A stretch of DNA of 64,000 nt from Terribacillus saccharophilus (GTDB lineage Bacteria > Bacillota > Bacilli > Bacillales > Amphibacillaceae). Under the pieces are notes generated by a model. That model worked only from the letters and a program-made list of their open reading frames with translations, searched no databases and was not told the DNA's origin. Made by a program: the position numbers and the translations under genes. The stretch is taken from positions 124,001 to 188,000 of the forward strand of contig NZ_NPBJ01000027.1 in the NCBI RefSeq assembly GCF_002272075.1. The letters run 5' to 3'. This document shows positions 17,014 through 25,510 of the stretch, piece by piece (position 1 is the stretch's first letter; every line of letters starts with the position of its first letter).

Positions 17014-17051
17014 AAGAACGGACATCAGTATCACATGATGTCCGTTCTTTC
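17014..17051 (-). terminator. Hairpin downstream of the first phr gene
   Basis: The stem GAAGAACGGACATCA/TGATGTCCGTTCTTTC has an 8-base loop, placed 30 bases beyond the phr stop. Its T tract is poor. Confidence 0.6.
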
Positions 17052-17081
17052 ATTCAATATAATGCTGGCTACTAATAATGC

Positions 17082-17219
17082 TTATTTATCTTTTAGGAGA
17101 AATACTGTACTGCCAAGATCGGTTGGCTTTTCTGTAATTCTATGATGATTTGCATATCCGACTAAGCTACTTATAACAATAGTACCTATCAGTACCAATG
17201 AAAAAATAACTTTCTTCAA
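17082..17219 (-). CDS. Phr signalling-peptide precursor
   Basis: 45 codons from TTG 17219 (GGGGGA 5 bases upstream) to TAA 17082-17084. It has a lysine pair at the start, an 18-residue hydrophobic export signal (VIFSLVLIGTIVISSLVGY), then a short polar tail ending LGSTVFLLKDK. It begins 16 bases after the Rap stop. The second Rap gene at 32139 has a matching small gene behind it with the same GTIVIS-LVGY core and an -LGS/-FGS and -DK ending. That conservation between two loci makes this a real phr gene. The mature peptide is probably within the last dozen residues, but the cleavage site cannot be read. Confidence 0.8.
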   Translation of the reverse strand: MKKVIFSLVLIGTIVISSLVGYANHHRITEKPTDLGSTVFLLKDK

Positions 17220-17235
17220 ACAAATCCCCCTCTTT

Positions 17236-18288
17236 TTAAGTAAGAGTTAACAGATAGTACTTCATTGCAAGGTCATGCTGATTGTTATCTGCATAGTATT
17301 GGGCTAATTCTTTCGAAAAAAGCCTGACATTATACATATCCTCTACACTTTGAAAATACTTTATCCCCTCCTGCCAGACAATTTCAAAATTCAGCCTGTC
17401 TTCATATTTTTTATGGAGCATGGCGAATTCCCACTTCTTTGTCATATTATTTTCTTCAATGCTGGCTTGAAATCCTTCTTTATAGGCTTCTATTGCTTTA
17501 GAAGGTTGATTCGTTTTCCAATAACAATCAGTTAATAAGTACAAGATCTTTAATTCAATTCGTTTTTGTTTTCCTTGCAACGCTGCATTAAGATAGGGAA
17601 TTGCCATAGCCGGCAAACCACGCTTCACATAAAGCACGCCTAGATTAAGATTTGTAGAAGAGATAAAATTTTGATTTTCTTTTTTCTTGAAGATTGTTAA
17701 CGCCTTGAGAAGAGATTTTTCAGCTGATTCGTAGTTGAGTTGATCTATGTAATTTAATCCCTGCAGCATTTGCGTTCGGGCAAGCAGGAATTCCAGTCTT
17801 TTAGAAGATTTGAATACTTTTGCAGCTCTTGCAGTGTGAAGAACAGACAGATTGGTAATGTCGAGAAAATAGTAGGTCATGGCTTTTCGAAGATGGAATT
17901 CACCTATACTTATAGGATCATCCAGCTGTTCGATGTAATTCTCAGCTTTCTCAAAATAATGAAGTGCTTTTTGGTAATTTCCTTCATCATAGAAAAGAAT
18001 ACCTTCTGCTAAGTACAAGAAATATCGGTGGGTTTCATGGAAGTAGTCTTGGTGTGCTTTTGCATTATCAAGCGATATAGCGCTATTCACAGCATCTTTT
18101 TGAATCAAATAATAGCGGCTCTCAAACAGGTAATATGTGATAAGCTTCTCGACATCGAACTCGCTGATTTGTTTTTTAAGCTCTTTATGGATAGTTGCAG
18201 CAGCACCTTTTTTATCAAGCTGAATACTGACAGACCAATTATCCATTAGAGCCGCAATATCGAGGTGATTCGGGAGATTGCGTCCCAT
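17236..18288 (-). CDS. Rap-family phosphatase/regulator with phr partner
   Basis: 350 residues. The N-terminal three-helix region (ALMDNWSVSIQLDKKGAAAT, about 14-33) is followed by TPR repeats to the C-terminus (AEGILFYDEGNYQKALHYFE; YLLTDCYWKTNQPSKAIEAY; LAQYYADNNQHDLAMKYY). Rap proteins dephosphorylate Spo0F~P or sequester response regulators and are blocked by their re-imported Phr peptide. The phr gene follows at once on the same strand. ATG 18288 follows AAAGGAGCC. It is closely related over its full length to the Rap at 32139, less so to the one at 5770. The target response regulator is unknown. Confidence 0.87.
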   Translation of the reverse strand: MGRNLPNHLDIAALMDNWSVSIQLDKKGAAATIHKELKKQISEFDVEKLITYYLFESRYYLIQKDAVNSAISLDNAKAHQDYFHETHRYFLYLAEGILFYDEGNYQKALHYFEKAENYIEQLDDPISIGEFHLRKAMTYYFLDITNLSVLHTARAAKVFKSSKRLEFLLARTQMLQGLNYIDQLNYESAEKSLLKALTIFKKKENQNFISSTNLNLGVLYVKRGLPAMAIPYLNAALQGKQKRIELKILYLLTDCYWKTNQPSKAIEAYKEGFQASIEENNMTKKWEFAMLHKKYEDRLNFEIVWQEGIKYFQSVEDMYNVRLFSKELAQYYADNNQHDLAMKYYLLTLT

Positions 18289-18510
18289 AGTGAAAGGCTC
18301 CTTTTAGAATTATTAATAAATGCAATTCTACCATTTTTTGTCGAATATTGAATTGGGAGACTTGAAATTGGAAGGAATTACTATGCAAGATTAAAGTATT
18401 ACATGTTCAGAAGACGAAATAAAGGTTATTTCAACAGCTATAATAACAGATTTCTACAATAGTAAGAAACAAGCAATTCTAATTTGAAGTAAAATTTAAA
18501 AATAAATAAG

Positions 18511-18537
18511 AAAAGCTCTCCTGCTTAGGAGAGTTAA
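18511..18537 (-). terminator. Terminator of the 73-residue membrane gene
   Basis: The stem CTCTCC/GGAGAG with flanking pairs is followed on the minus strand by CTTTTCTT. Confidence 0.7.
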
Positions 18538-18591
18538 AATCCAGTTGTGAATATTGTTGCCACGAAGAATAAGATACTTTCTTAGAAGTAG

Positions 18592-18813
18592 TTATGCGGC
18601 TTTTTCCTGCAGTATAAAATGCAGCACAATGAGAAATAAGCCGATTATCCCTGCGATGATGGGGAACCACAGAGAACCTGTATGGTAGTATCCTTGCATC
18701 ACTTCTTCATCAAATAGCATTACATTATGCGGAAAAACCCTAGAGAACAAATCAACGAAAAAGAACATTACAATTGAAATGGCAATGAAAATAATTCCGG
18801 ATATAAAGTACAT
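18592..18813 (-). CDS. Small two-helix membrane protein
   Basis: 73 residues: helix 1 (about 2-24, ISGIIFIAISIVMFFFV), a polar loop (FPHNVMLFDEEVMQGYYHTG), then helix 2 (about 48-68) and a short charged tail. GAGAGAGG lies 5 bases before ATG 18813, and a terminator follows. I do not recognise the family. It stands alone between the Rap gene and a long empty stretch. Confidence 0.6.
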   Translation of the reverse strand: MYFISGIIFIAISIVMFFFVDLFSRVFPHNVMLFDEEVMQGYYHTGSLWFPIIAGIIGLFLIVLHFILQEKAA

Positions 18814-19534
18814 AGATCCTCTCTCCCTTATAATTCCTCAAATATGCAGCCCTACAATGTAGGACCCCATTTATTATGAAGGTTGTCATAATTTATAAAT
18901 AAGATTTAGTAAATCCGACATTTATTCCTTTAAGAAAATACTATATTTCTTTTATGTAAATATTAATCTCCATGACAGATAAACCAGTTTTTAGACAGGT
19001 TCTTATAAGAATCGGCGTCTTTCCAATAGGAGGCGTCGTTTTGTGTTAGCCTATTTAATCAAATCTTTACAAGAAACGTAATTAGAGAAAATCTATGTTT
19101 GTTACATTTATGTTGGGGTACAAAGAAGTGAAAATATTGCTATTTCATATTAATTATTTTAGAACATTACGTTTGACACTGATGCATAAATAAAAGCCCC
19201 AATGCCCTGCAGATCATAACTAGAAGGAAGCTATCTCTTTGTGAACGTGATAATAATCCATAGTGAAATGAATCATGGAAGTCTTATTCACTTACTTAAG
19301 GAGGAAAAAAGGTGAAGCAGCTTTTCTTGAAAGAGATTAACAGTAATTGGGTGAATCCTTATTATACAGTTTTTGGGAATGTGTGTGTAATTTTCTACCG
19401 GAATATTGGAAGCTGTCACAAGTAGGGAAGAGCTTGCCTCCATAAGCGTATTTAAAACAACGCAAGAAATTAGATAGTGATGGATATTCAAAGATTAAAC
19501 TATCAGGCTATTACTCTAAGATGCGGGGTGTATT
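18814..19534. other. Mostly non-coding stretch before the glycosyltransferase
   Basis: 720 bases. It contains a wobble-rich hairpin at about 19013-19040 (GGCGTCT against AGGAGGCGTC, followed by GTTTTG) and one possible small gene at 19312 with a strong ribosome site. Otherwise I see only AT-rich sequence with stops in all frames. Confidence 0.5.
19312..19425 (+). CDS. Possible 37-residue protein with a strong ribosome site
   Basis: GTG 19312 lies 8 bases after AAGGAGG and reads MKQLFLKEINSNWVNPYYTV and on to TAG 19423-19425. No family is recognised. In the next frame the sequence continues for a further 19 residues without a stop, so the frame may be a damaged longer gene. The ribosome site is the best evidence. 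Confidence 0.3.
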   Translation: MKQLFLKEINSNWVNPYYTVFGNVCVIFYRNIGSCHK

Positions 19535-20821
19535 ATGGTCAAAGATACGTTAGAGATGTTAAGTCATTTTATTTTTTACATTGGATTATTATTTACATTG
19601 GTATTTGTTTATAAAGTTGTCTACATAATTGTTGCCTTTAAGGCGAGAAGGAGCAAAGATTCAAACGAGAAAGAAGCTCCTCTTCGTAAATACGCTTTTT
19701 TAATTCCAGCTCGAAATGAAGAGCTTGTTATCGGACAGTTGATCGAAAGTATAAAAAACCAGAATTATCCTAAAGAGTTATATGATATCTTCGTCATTGC
19801 TGACAACTGTACGGATAATACAGCCCAGTTTGCCAGGGAAGCAGGAGCGATTGTCGCGGAACGCTTCAATGATAAGCTGGTTGGGAAGGGATATGCGCTT
19901 AAGCATATACTGAATATCATTGAAATGAACTATTCATCTAAGAATTACGATGGATACTTTGTTTTTGATGCTGATAATCTGCTTGATGAGAATTACATAC
20001 ATGAGATGAACAAAACATTTAATCAAGGATATAGAGTCATTACGAGTTATCGGAATTCCAAAAACTATGATCAGAATTGGATTACGTCTGGATATGCGCT
20101 TTGGTTTTTATATGAAGCAGAATTCCTTAATCGTCCAAGAATGTTTCTTAAAACAAGTTGTGCCGTTTCGGGCACAGGGTTTTTAGTCAATGCTAATGTT
20201 TTTAAAGAAAATGGCGGCTGGGTTCATCATCTTCTTACAGAAGATATCGAATTTACGGTGGCGCAGATCATAAAAGGTGAAAAGATTGGGTATTGCAGCA
20301 GCGCAGTATTTTATGACGAACAGCCGTCTACATTCAGTCAATCGTGGAAACAGCGGTTACGTTGGGCAAAGGGATTTTACCAGGTCTTCATTAAGTACGG
20401 TAAAGAGCTATCTTATGGGATGTTCCGTGGAAAAGGAAATAGATTTTCATGCTTTGATATGATGATGACGGTTCTGCCAGTAGTGATTGTTTCCATGCTC
20501 TGCCTTATCGGTAATATGTTGATTCTTTTACTTGTATCATTCGAAGGAAAAGGACTGTTCCAAACCTATCTTATAGGAGGAACTTTAGGGATTCTATGGA
20601 TTTATGGCTTGCTATTTGCGCTTGGACTAATAACCACCATAATGGAATGGGATAAAATACGTTGTCCAAGCTGGAAGAAAATCCTTTATCTGTTCACTTT
20701 CCCACTCTTTTTGTTTACCTATCTGCCAATCTCCATCGTGGCTTTGTTCAAGAAAATAGAGTGGAAACCGATTCCTCATACGGTTGTGAAATCTCTCGAC
20801 GATTTGCGTCAACGATCTTAA
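19535..20821 (+). CDS. Membrane glycosyltransferase, family 2
   Basis: 428 residues. One N-terminal helix (about 8-32) is followed by a GT-A domain: YAFLIPARNEELVIGQLIES (49-68), VIADNCTDNT, the nucleotide-sugar motif FDADN, the catalytic TEDIEF and the QRLRW acceptor motif, then three C-terminal helices. The layout is that of processive or polyprenol-independent enzymes making extracellular polysaccharide, close in style to B. subtilis YdaM. The sugar is unknown. ATG 19535 follows GCGGGGTG. It is a single gene, so other components of the pathway must lie elsewhere. Confidence 0.85.
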   Translation: MVKDTLEMLSHFIFYIGLLFTLVFVYKVVYIIVAFKARRSKDSNEKEAPLRKYAFLIPARNEELVIGQLIESIKNQNYPKELYDIFVIADNCTDNTAQFAREAGAIVAERFNDKLVGKGYALKHILNIIEMNYSSKNYDGYFVFDADNLLDENYIHEMNKTFNQGYRVITSYRNSKNYDQNWITSGYALWFLYEAEFLNRPRMFLKTSCAVSGTGFLVNANVFKENGGWVHHLLTEDIEFTVAQIIKGEKIGYCSSAVFYDEQPSTFSQSWKQRLRWAKGFYQVFIKYGKELSYGMFRGKGNRFSCFDMMMTVLPVVIVSMLCLIGNMLILLLVSFEGKGLFQTYLIGGTLGILWIYGLLFALGLITTIMEWDKIRCPSWKKILYLFTFPLFLFTYLPISIVALFKKIEWKPIPHTVVKSLDDLRQRS

Positions 20822-20837
20822 AATTTCACAGTAATCA

Positions 20838-20880
20838 AAAATCCCCCTCATTTTAAAGTGAGGGGGATTTAAATTTTTTA
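20838..20880. terminator. Bidirectional terminator
   Basis: The stem AAATCCCCCTCA/TGAGGGGGATTT has an 8-base loop and then TTTTTT. It is shared by the converging glycosyltransferase and helicase genes. Confidence 0.9.
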
Positions 20881-20884
20881 TAAT

Positions 20885-22330
20885 TTATTTAATTGCTTTG
20901 CTGACTTTTAACTTTTTCCCTTTAATAGTCGTATTCTCCATGGCTTGTAAAACTATTGAGCCCTTTCCATTCAGAATATCAACATACGACATTTGATCCT
21001 GGATGGTTATGATGCCGATATCTTCTGCTGTGACTCCAGGGATTTTTGCGAGCGTTCCAACAAAATCAACAGCGCGGATTTTCTTCTTTTTACCGCCGTT
21101 GAAATGGAGTTTCATAATATCTTGGTTGATTCGAGCTGTTTTATTATTTCTTACAATGCGTTTGCTGCTAAGTTTTTCTTCAAAAGCAGCTTTTCCACCT
21201 GCAACTTCCTGAGGACTAGGAGCTTCTGTAGTAGGTAACTCAAAGCCGATATATCTTTCAATTGCGTTAATGAATTTTCCTTCAAATGTGGTCGAAAACG
21301 TAATAGCTTTTCCTTTATTTCCGGCACGGCCAGTTCTACCGGTTCGGTGCACATAGGCCTCTTTTTCCATAGGAACGTCATAGTTGATAACAAGTTTCAC
21401 ATTATCTATATCGATACCTCTGGCTGCTACATCAGTGGCCACTAGATAGCGGAAGTTTCCCATTTTGAAACCTTCCATAACAGCAAAACGATCATCTTGT
21501 TCTAGTCCCCCATGGAGCCTCTCACAAGGATATCCAGCTTCATCCAGCTCACTATACACAGTATCCACGTGTTCTTTGGTTCGGCAGAAAATGAGGCAGC
21601 TGTCTGGATTTTCTACAACCGTGACATCTTTAAGAAGTGAAATCTTTTCTTCTTCTTTGGCTTCGATTAACAAATGTTCAATGGTGTCGGCAGTTACTCC
21701 AGTTGATTCAATTTCAATACGAGTAGGATCTTTCATATATTTAAGGCAAAGATCTTCAATATCTTTAGGGAAGGTAGCAGAGAAAACCATTGTTGTACGG
21801 TTTGAAGGCAGCTTTTTAATGATCGCTTCCACTTCATCGATGAAACCTTTATTCAGCATCTCATCAGCTTCATCAATGATAAGATATTTTATCTGTTCCA
21901 AATCTAGGGTTTCTCGTTCAATATGATCCATGACCCGTCCAGGCGTACCAACAACTACATGCGTTTTTTGTTGTAATTCATCTTTTTGCTTCTTAAAAGG
22001 TTCTTTTCCATAGACGGCTACTGCCTTAATACGTTTAAACCTTCCGATATTCGTAATATCTTCGCGGACTTGGACCGCAAGCTCCCTAGTTGGGGTAAGT
22101 ATTAACGCCTGTGGTTTTTTTTCCTCCCACACAACCATTTCGGAAACAGGAATACCAAAGGAAGCAGTCTTTCCACTTCCTGTTTGAGCTTTTACGAGAA
22201 GATCTTGATTTTCCAATGCTAGTGGAATGACTTCCCTCTGAACTTCAGTTGGAGTTTTGTATTTTAACACAGTTAGTGCTCTTTTTATTTCTTCGCTTAC
22301 ATGATAGTCCGCAAAACTTACTTTACTCAT
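20885..22330 (-). CDS. dbpA: DEAD-box RNA helicase DbpA (YxiN)
   Basis: 481 residues. The two RecA domains show AQTGSGKT (48-55), PTRELA, TPGR, DEAD, SAT, the IIFCRT-like [10 protein letters not shown] and [10 protein letters not shown]. The last 75 residues ([20 protein letters not shown] onward) are the RNA-recognition domain that in B. subtilis YxiN binds hairpin 92 of 23S rRNA. It therefore acts in 50S subunit assembly. The length matches YxiN (479). GAGGTTAAATA precedes ATG 22330. It is monocistronic, with a shared terminator downstream. Confidence 0.93.
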   Translation of the reverse strand: MSKVSFADYHVSEEIKRALTVLKYKTPTEVQREVIPLALENQDLLVKAQTGSGKTASFGIPVSEMVVWEEKKPQALILTPTRELAVQVREDITNIGRFKRIKAVAVYGKEPFKKQKDELQQKTHVVVGTPGRVMDHIERETLDLEQIKYLIIDEADEMLNKGFIDEVEAIIKKLPSNRTTMVFSATFPKDIEDLCLKYMKDPTRIEIESTGVTADTIEHLLIEAKEEEKISLLKDVTVVENPDSCLIFCRTKEHVDTVYSELDEAGYPCERLHGGLEQDDRFAVMEGFKMGNFRYLVATDVAARGIDIDNVKLVINYDVPMEKEAYVHRTGRTGRAGNKGKAITFSTTFEGKFINAIERYIGFELPTTEAPSPQEVAGGKAAFEEKLSSKRIVRNNKTARINQDIMKLHFNGGKKKKIRAVDFVGTLAKIPGVTAEDIGIITIQDQMSYVDILNGKGSIVLQAMENTTIKGKKLKVSKAIK

Positions 22331-22463
22331 TATTTAACCTCATTTTTTGTTTTTTCATTATGTGTATAGTATTTTTTACAACAAATATTATATGCATGAT
22401 CTGAATAGGCTTCATTATACTTGAAAAGTGAGGAGCATATCGGGTTTTATTTTAGATTATAAA

Positions 22464-22512
22464 AAGAAATTAAGGCATGTGACCGGTACAATACCAGACA
22501 ACATGCCTTAAT
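22464..22512 (-). terminator. Terminator of the penicillin-binding protein gene
   Basis: The 11-bp stem TTAAGGCATGT/ACATGCCTTAA is followed on the minus strand by TTTCTTTTT. Confidence 0.85.
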
Positions 22513-22558
22513 AAGGTAACATATCTAACTTTGTGAGTTCTTTCGAGTACTGTTATTC

Positions 22559-24619
22559 CTATTTCTCTTCCTCTTCAGGTGCAGTATGCTCGTAGTAGTA
22601 TTCAAGAGCGCTGTTGGCAATATTATAAGTTATTGGATACTGCTGTCCACTGCTGATGATACCGAGGTTTGGTACCATGATAGCGAATGCTATCTCAGGA
22701 TTATCCGCATCGGCATAGCCGATCAGCGTCCAGTTCTCCAAATCCGTGCCATTTTTACTTGTTTGGGCAGTACCTGTCTTACCAGCAATATTATAGCTTT
22801 TAGCTTTATCGGTAAGATGTCGAGAAGCAGTACCGTTCGTTGTTTGGAAGACCATCTCAAAACCAGTCTTTACTCTTTCAATTTGTTCATCGGTTGCAGT
22901 TATTTTATTTAATATTTCCGGTGACTTCGTTTCCGCAAGCGGACCCAGTTTGTCCTTTTCGTTCGAAGGTTCATGAATTTCGCTTACGAAATGAGGTTTA
23001 ATCCTGTAACCGCCATTTGCAATAGTAGAGACATACTGTGCTAATTGCATTGTGGTATAAGTGTCAAACTGTCCGATAGAGAAATCGAGAAGGTTACCCG
23101 CCTGACCGGTAGTTCCTACATAACCTACAGACTCCGAAGGTAAATCTACTCCTGTCTCTACACCTAATCCAACTTGATTATAATAATTACGCAATATTCG
23201 GAATGCATCTTGATCGAATGATACACTTTCTCCATTTTTCTGATTATATTCGCCGCCAATATGTAAAGCAACATTAAACATGTATACATTGGAGGACATT
23301 TGTAAAGCTTGTAAGTCATTTATCCAGCCCATATTTTTATAAGAGGATTTCTCAGGAGTATCTTTAATTATCATTGGTGTATCTAAGAATTGTGCCCCCA
23401 TCGTTACAGCACCTTCTTGATATCCGGCAAGCAATGTTGCTCCCTTGACGGTGGAACCAACAGCATTTGCGCTAAAAACAGTGTTCATATCAGCAGATTC
23501 ATACTCATTATTTTCCCGGTTATAGTGTTGTCCGCTGGCAGCATAAATTTCTCCTGTATTCGGGTTTAGCATGACTGCCATCGCATCTTCGAGATAACGG
23601 TTTGCACCAGGATGTCTGTTGATGGCACTCTTTAGTTCATCGCGTACAATCTTATCTAATTCTTTTTGGAAGTCCATATTGATAGACAATTGAAGGTCCT
23701 GACCGCGCTGTCCATCAGAAATAACTTCCTGTGAAACGATGTTATTGTTATTGTCCGTTACATAACGAACACGTTTTTTGTCACCTTTCAGGAGACTTTC
23801 GTATTCCTTCTCCAAACCGCTTGTACCGATACGGTCATTCAATTGATAGTTGTGGGATTTATAATAATCTTCTTCCCCTTCTGGGATACCGGTCTTAATA
23901 CTGCCAAGAATACCTTGAAGGGAACCGTCATATGGATAATTACGTGTCCAATCGGTTGTAACATTGATACCGGACATTTCGCCCATGTTCTCTGCAATTG
24001 TCGCATATTCCTTTTCGGTTACGTCCTTGTTTTTAATCACATGCGGTACAAGCTCGGTTGCGCTATCCAGCTCACGCTTGATGGCAATAATTTGTTTCGC
24101 TTTCTCATCATTTTCAAGCTCTTTGTAATCATCCTCGGTGATACGTTTAAGTGTCGTGTCGTACACTTCTGTATCATCTAGTGATTCTTTTTCAGAAGCT
24201 GTTATTCGTTTATTCGCTTCTTCTGAATTTAATAGGAACCAATATTCCTTGTATTCACGTTCAGTAATTTTTTCTGTGGATTTATCTTCCATCTTGATAA
24301 TATCGGCGAGTTTAGTCGCGATATCGAGCCGTTTATCAGCAGGATCTCCGTTCTTTGGCGGGGTGTATGTAATAGAATAAACTGGTTCATTTCCTACAAT
24401 CACATTTCCACCACTGTCATAAATCATGCCGCGCGGAACAGAAATCTCAGCGATATCATTAGTTGTCTGTTCCAATACTGCCTGGTGCTCTTCGCCATTG
24501 ATGATTTGCACAACTCCAAGCTGCAAAATCAAGGCAGAGAACAGCAGGAAAACAATCGCAAACAAAATATTGAGACGGAAAGGAAGCAACGCGCGCTTTT
24601 TCCTCCTTTTTTTGGTCAT
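22559..24619 (-). CDS. pbpA: Class B penicillin-binding protein (PbpA/PbpH-like transpeptidase)
   Basis: 686 residues. A basic cytosolic start (KKRRKKR) and one anchor helix (about 18-38) precede the PBP dimerisation domain (VPRGMIYDSGG; LNDRIGTSGLEKEYESLLKG) and the transpeptidase domain with STVK, SSN and KTGT motifs. It cross-links peptidoglycan outside the membrane, probably in side-wall synthesis during elongation and outgrowth as PbpA and PbpH do in B. subtilis. I place the start at ATG 24619 behind GGAGGCAAAG; the in-frame ATG at 24646 has no ribosome site. Choice between pbpA and pbpH is not certain. Confidence 0.85.
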   Translation of the reverse strand: MTKKRRKKRALLPFRLNILFAIVFLLFSALILQLGVVQIINGEEHQAVLEQTTNDIAEISVPRGMIYDSGGNVIVGNEPVYSITYTPPKNGDPADKRLDIATKLADIIKMEDKSTEKITEREYKEYWFLLNSEEANKRITASEKESLDDTEVYDTTLKRITEDDYKELENDEKAKQIIAIKRELDSATELVPHVIKNKDVTEKEYATIAENMGEMSGINVTTDWTRNYPYDGSLQGILGSIKTGIPEGEEDYYKSHNYQLNDRIGTSGLEKEYESLLKGDKKRVRYVTDNNNNIVSQEVISDGQRGQDLQLSINMDFQKELDKIVRDELKSAINRHPGANRYLEDAMAVMLNPNTGEIYAASGQHYNRENNEYESADMNTVFSANAVGSTVKGATLLAGYQEGAVTMGAQFLDTPMIIKDTPEKSSYKNMGWINDLQALQMSSNVYMFNVALHIGGEYNQKNGESVSFDQDAFRILRNYYNQVGLGVETGVDLPSESVGYVGTTGQAGNLLDFSIGQFDTYTTMQLAQYVSTIANGGYRIKPHFVSEIHEPSNEKDKLGPLAETKSPEILNKITATDEQIERVKTGFEMVFQTTNGTASRHLTDKAKSYNIAGKTGTAQTSKNGTDLENWTLIGYADADNPEIAFAIMVPNLGIISSGQQYPITYNIANSALEYYYEHTAPEEEEK

Positions 24620-24761
24620 AATGTTCTTTGCCTCCAATTTTTCCATATTGATTCCATTATATCATTGACCTAGTATTGCTTCATCATAGTTCTGAGTTTT
24701 TTTTGCATAAACTAGTAATGCATGTATAATTATCACTAGTAAGAGAATTGGGGGAGATTAA

Positions 24762-25130
24762 ATGGTTCAATCAATTAATACAAAAGTCGATTTAGTTATT
24801 AATGCAACCTCACATAAAATGTCGGAATATGGGAGAATCATGATCGGGGATAAAGGATTTGAATTCTACAATGATCGTGATGCGCGCAAGTTTATTCAAA
24901 TTCCTTGGGAAGAGGTTGATCTTGTGATTGCTTCGGTCTTGTTGAAAGGGAAATGGATTCCGCGCTATGCAATCAAAACAAAACGCAATGGGACATATAC
25001 ATTTTCTTCTAAAGATCCAAAGCGAGTTTTCCGAGCAATCCGCGAATACGTTGATCCGAATCACATGGTCAGATCATTAGGTTTCTTTGATGTCATAAAA
25101 CGCAGCTTAAAGAGTAAAGTTAAAAAGTAA
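24762..25130 (+). CDS. DUF956-family protein (ManO-like)
   Basis: 122 residues matching the DUF956 pattern: KVDLVINATSHKMSEYGRIM (8-27), GDKGFEFYND, IPWEEVDLVIASVLLKGKWI and TYTFSSKDPKRV. Family members are usually encoded beside mannose-class PTS operons, as here, and some are called ManO; a regulatory role is proposed, and the fold is PH-like. Ribosome site GGGGGAG precedes ATG 24762, with a likely promoter TTGCAT-16-TATAAT ending at 24730. It is separated from the PTS genes by a 380-base regulated leader, so it can be expressed independently. Confidence 0.8.
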   Translation: MVQSINTKVDLVINATSHKMSEYGRIMIGDKGFEFYNDRDARKFIQIPWEEVDLVIASVLLKGKWIPRYAIKTKRNGTYTFSSKDPKRVFRAIREYVDPNHMVRSLGFFDVIKRSLKSKVKK

Positions 25131-25185
25131 CAATATCTAAAATTGTTATCTGGTAAGAATGAACTAAATTTTTGAACTTATAGTC

Positions 25186-25214
25186 TTGTAAGGCGAAAAA
25201 TGGTGTGCTACAAT
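25186..25214 (+). promoter_or_regulatory. Promoter of the mannose-class PTS operon
   Basis: TTGTAA (25186-25191) and TACAAT (25209-25214) with a 17-base spacer. It gives a leader of roughly 290 bases. Confidence 0.6.
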
Positions 25215-25265
25215 ATTTTTGGAAGCTCACTAAAGAACTCAAGTGCTTTATTTTTTGACACATAA

Positions 25266-25279
25266 TTAAAGCGCTTGCA
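25266..25279 (+). promoter_or_regulatory. cre-like site in the PTS leader
   Basis: TTAAAGCGCTTGCA has two mismatches to the TGWNANCGNTNWCA consensus on either strand. Its place about 50 bases downstream of the start site would suit a CcpA roadblock. Confidence 0.5.
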
Positions 25280-25307
25280 AAATAGAATTAAATAGCCATC
25301 GCAATTA

Positions 25308-25348
25308 TTTTTTACGTGTTACTGATTCGATCAGGCATGAGTAAAAAA
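25308..25348 (+). promoter_or_regulatory. RAT-like antiterminator hairpin in the PTS leader
   Basis: An outer stem TTTTTTAC (25308-25315) pairs perfectly with GTAAAAAA (25341-25348) and encloses TGTTACTGATTCGATCAGGC, the sequence seen in RNA targets of BglG/LicT/SacT antiterminators (TTACTG, loop, CAGGCA). It overlaps the left arm of the terminator that follows, so the two structures exclude each other. Confidence 0.8.
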
Positions 25349-25422
25349 GTATTGATTAAAACGAAGAAGGGTCCTTCTATACCTATGCCTTCCTTTAATC
25401 TGCTTTTTACTCATGCCTTTTT
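25332..25422 (+). terminator. Conditional terminator in the PTS leader
   Basis: AGGCATGAGTAAAAAAG (25333-25349) pairs with CTTTTTACTCATGCC (25402-25416), with a smaller internal hairpin (AGAAGG/CCTTCT), and is followed by six T. It lies before the first PTS gene, so read-through must be controlled. Confidence 0.85.
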
Positions 25423-25510
25423 TAATGCCTAATATCGAAAATGTAACCATTTTAGATGAGCTGCCATTTTTCTGTAAGCTTTCACAATACTACTAATAGG
25501 AGGTAAAGAG

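Noticed and set aside
19133-19198. GTG frame of 21 codons upstream of the glycosyltransferase
   Set aside because: No ribosome site and too short to support.
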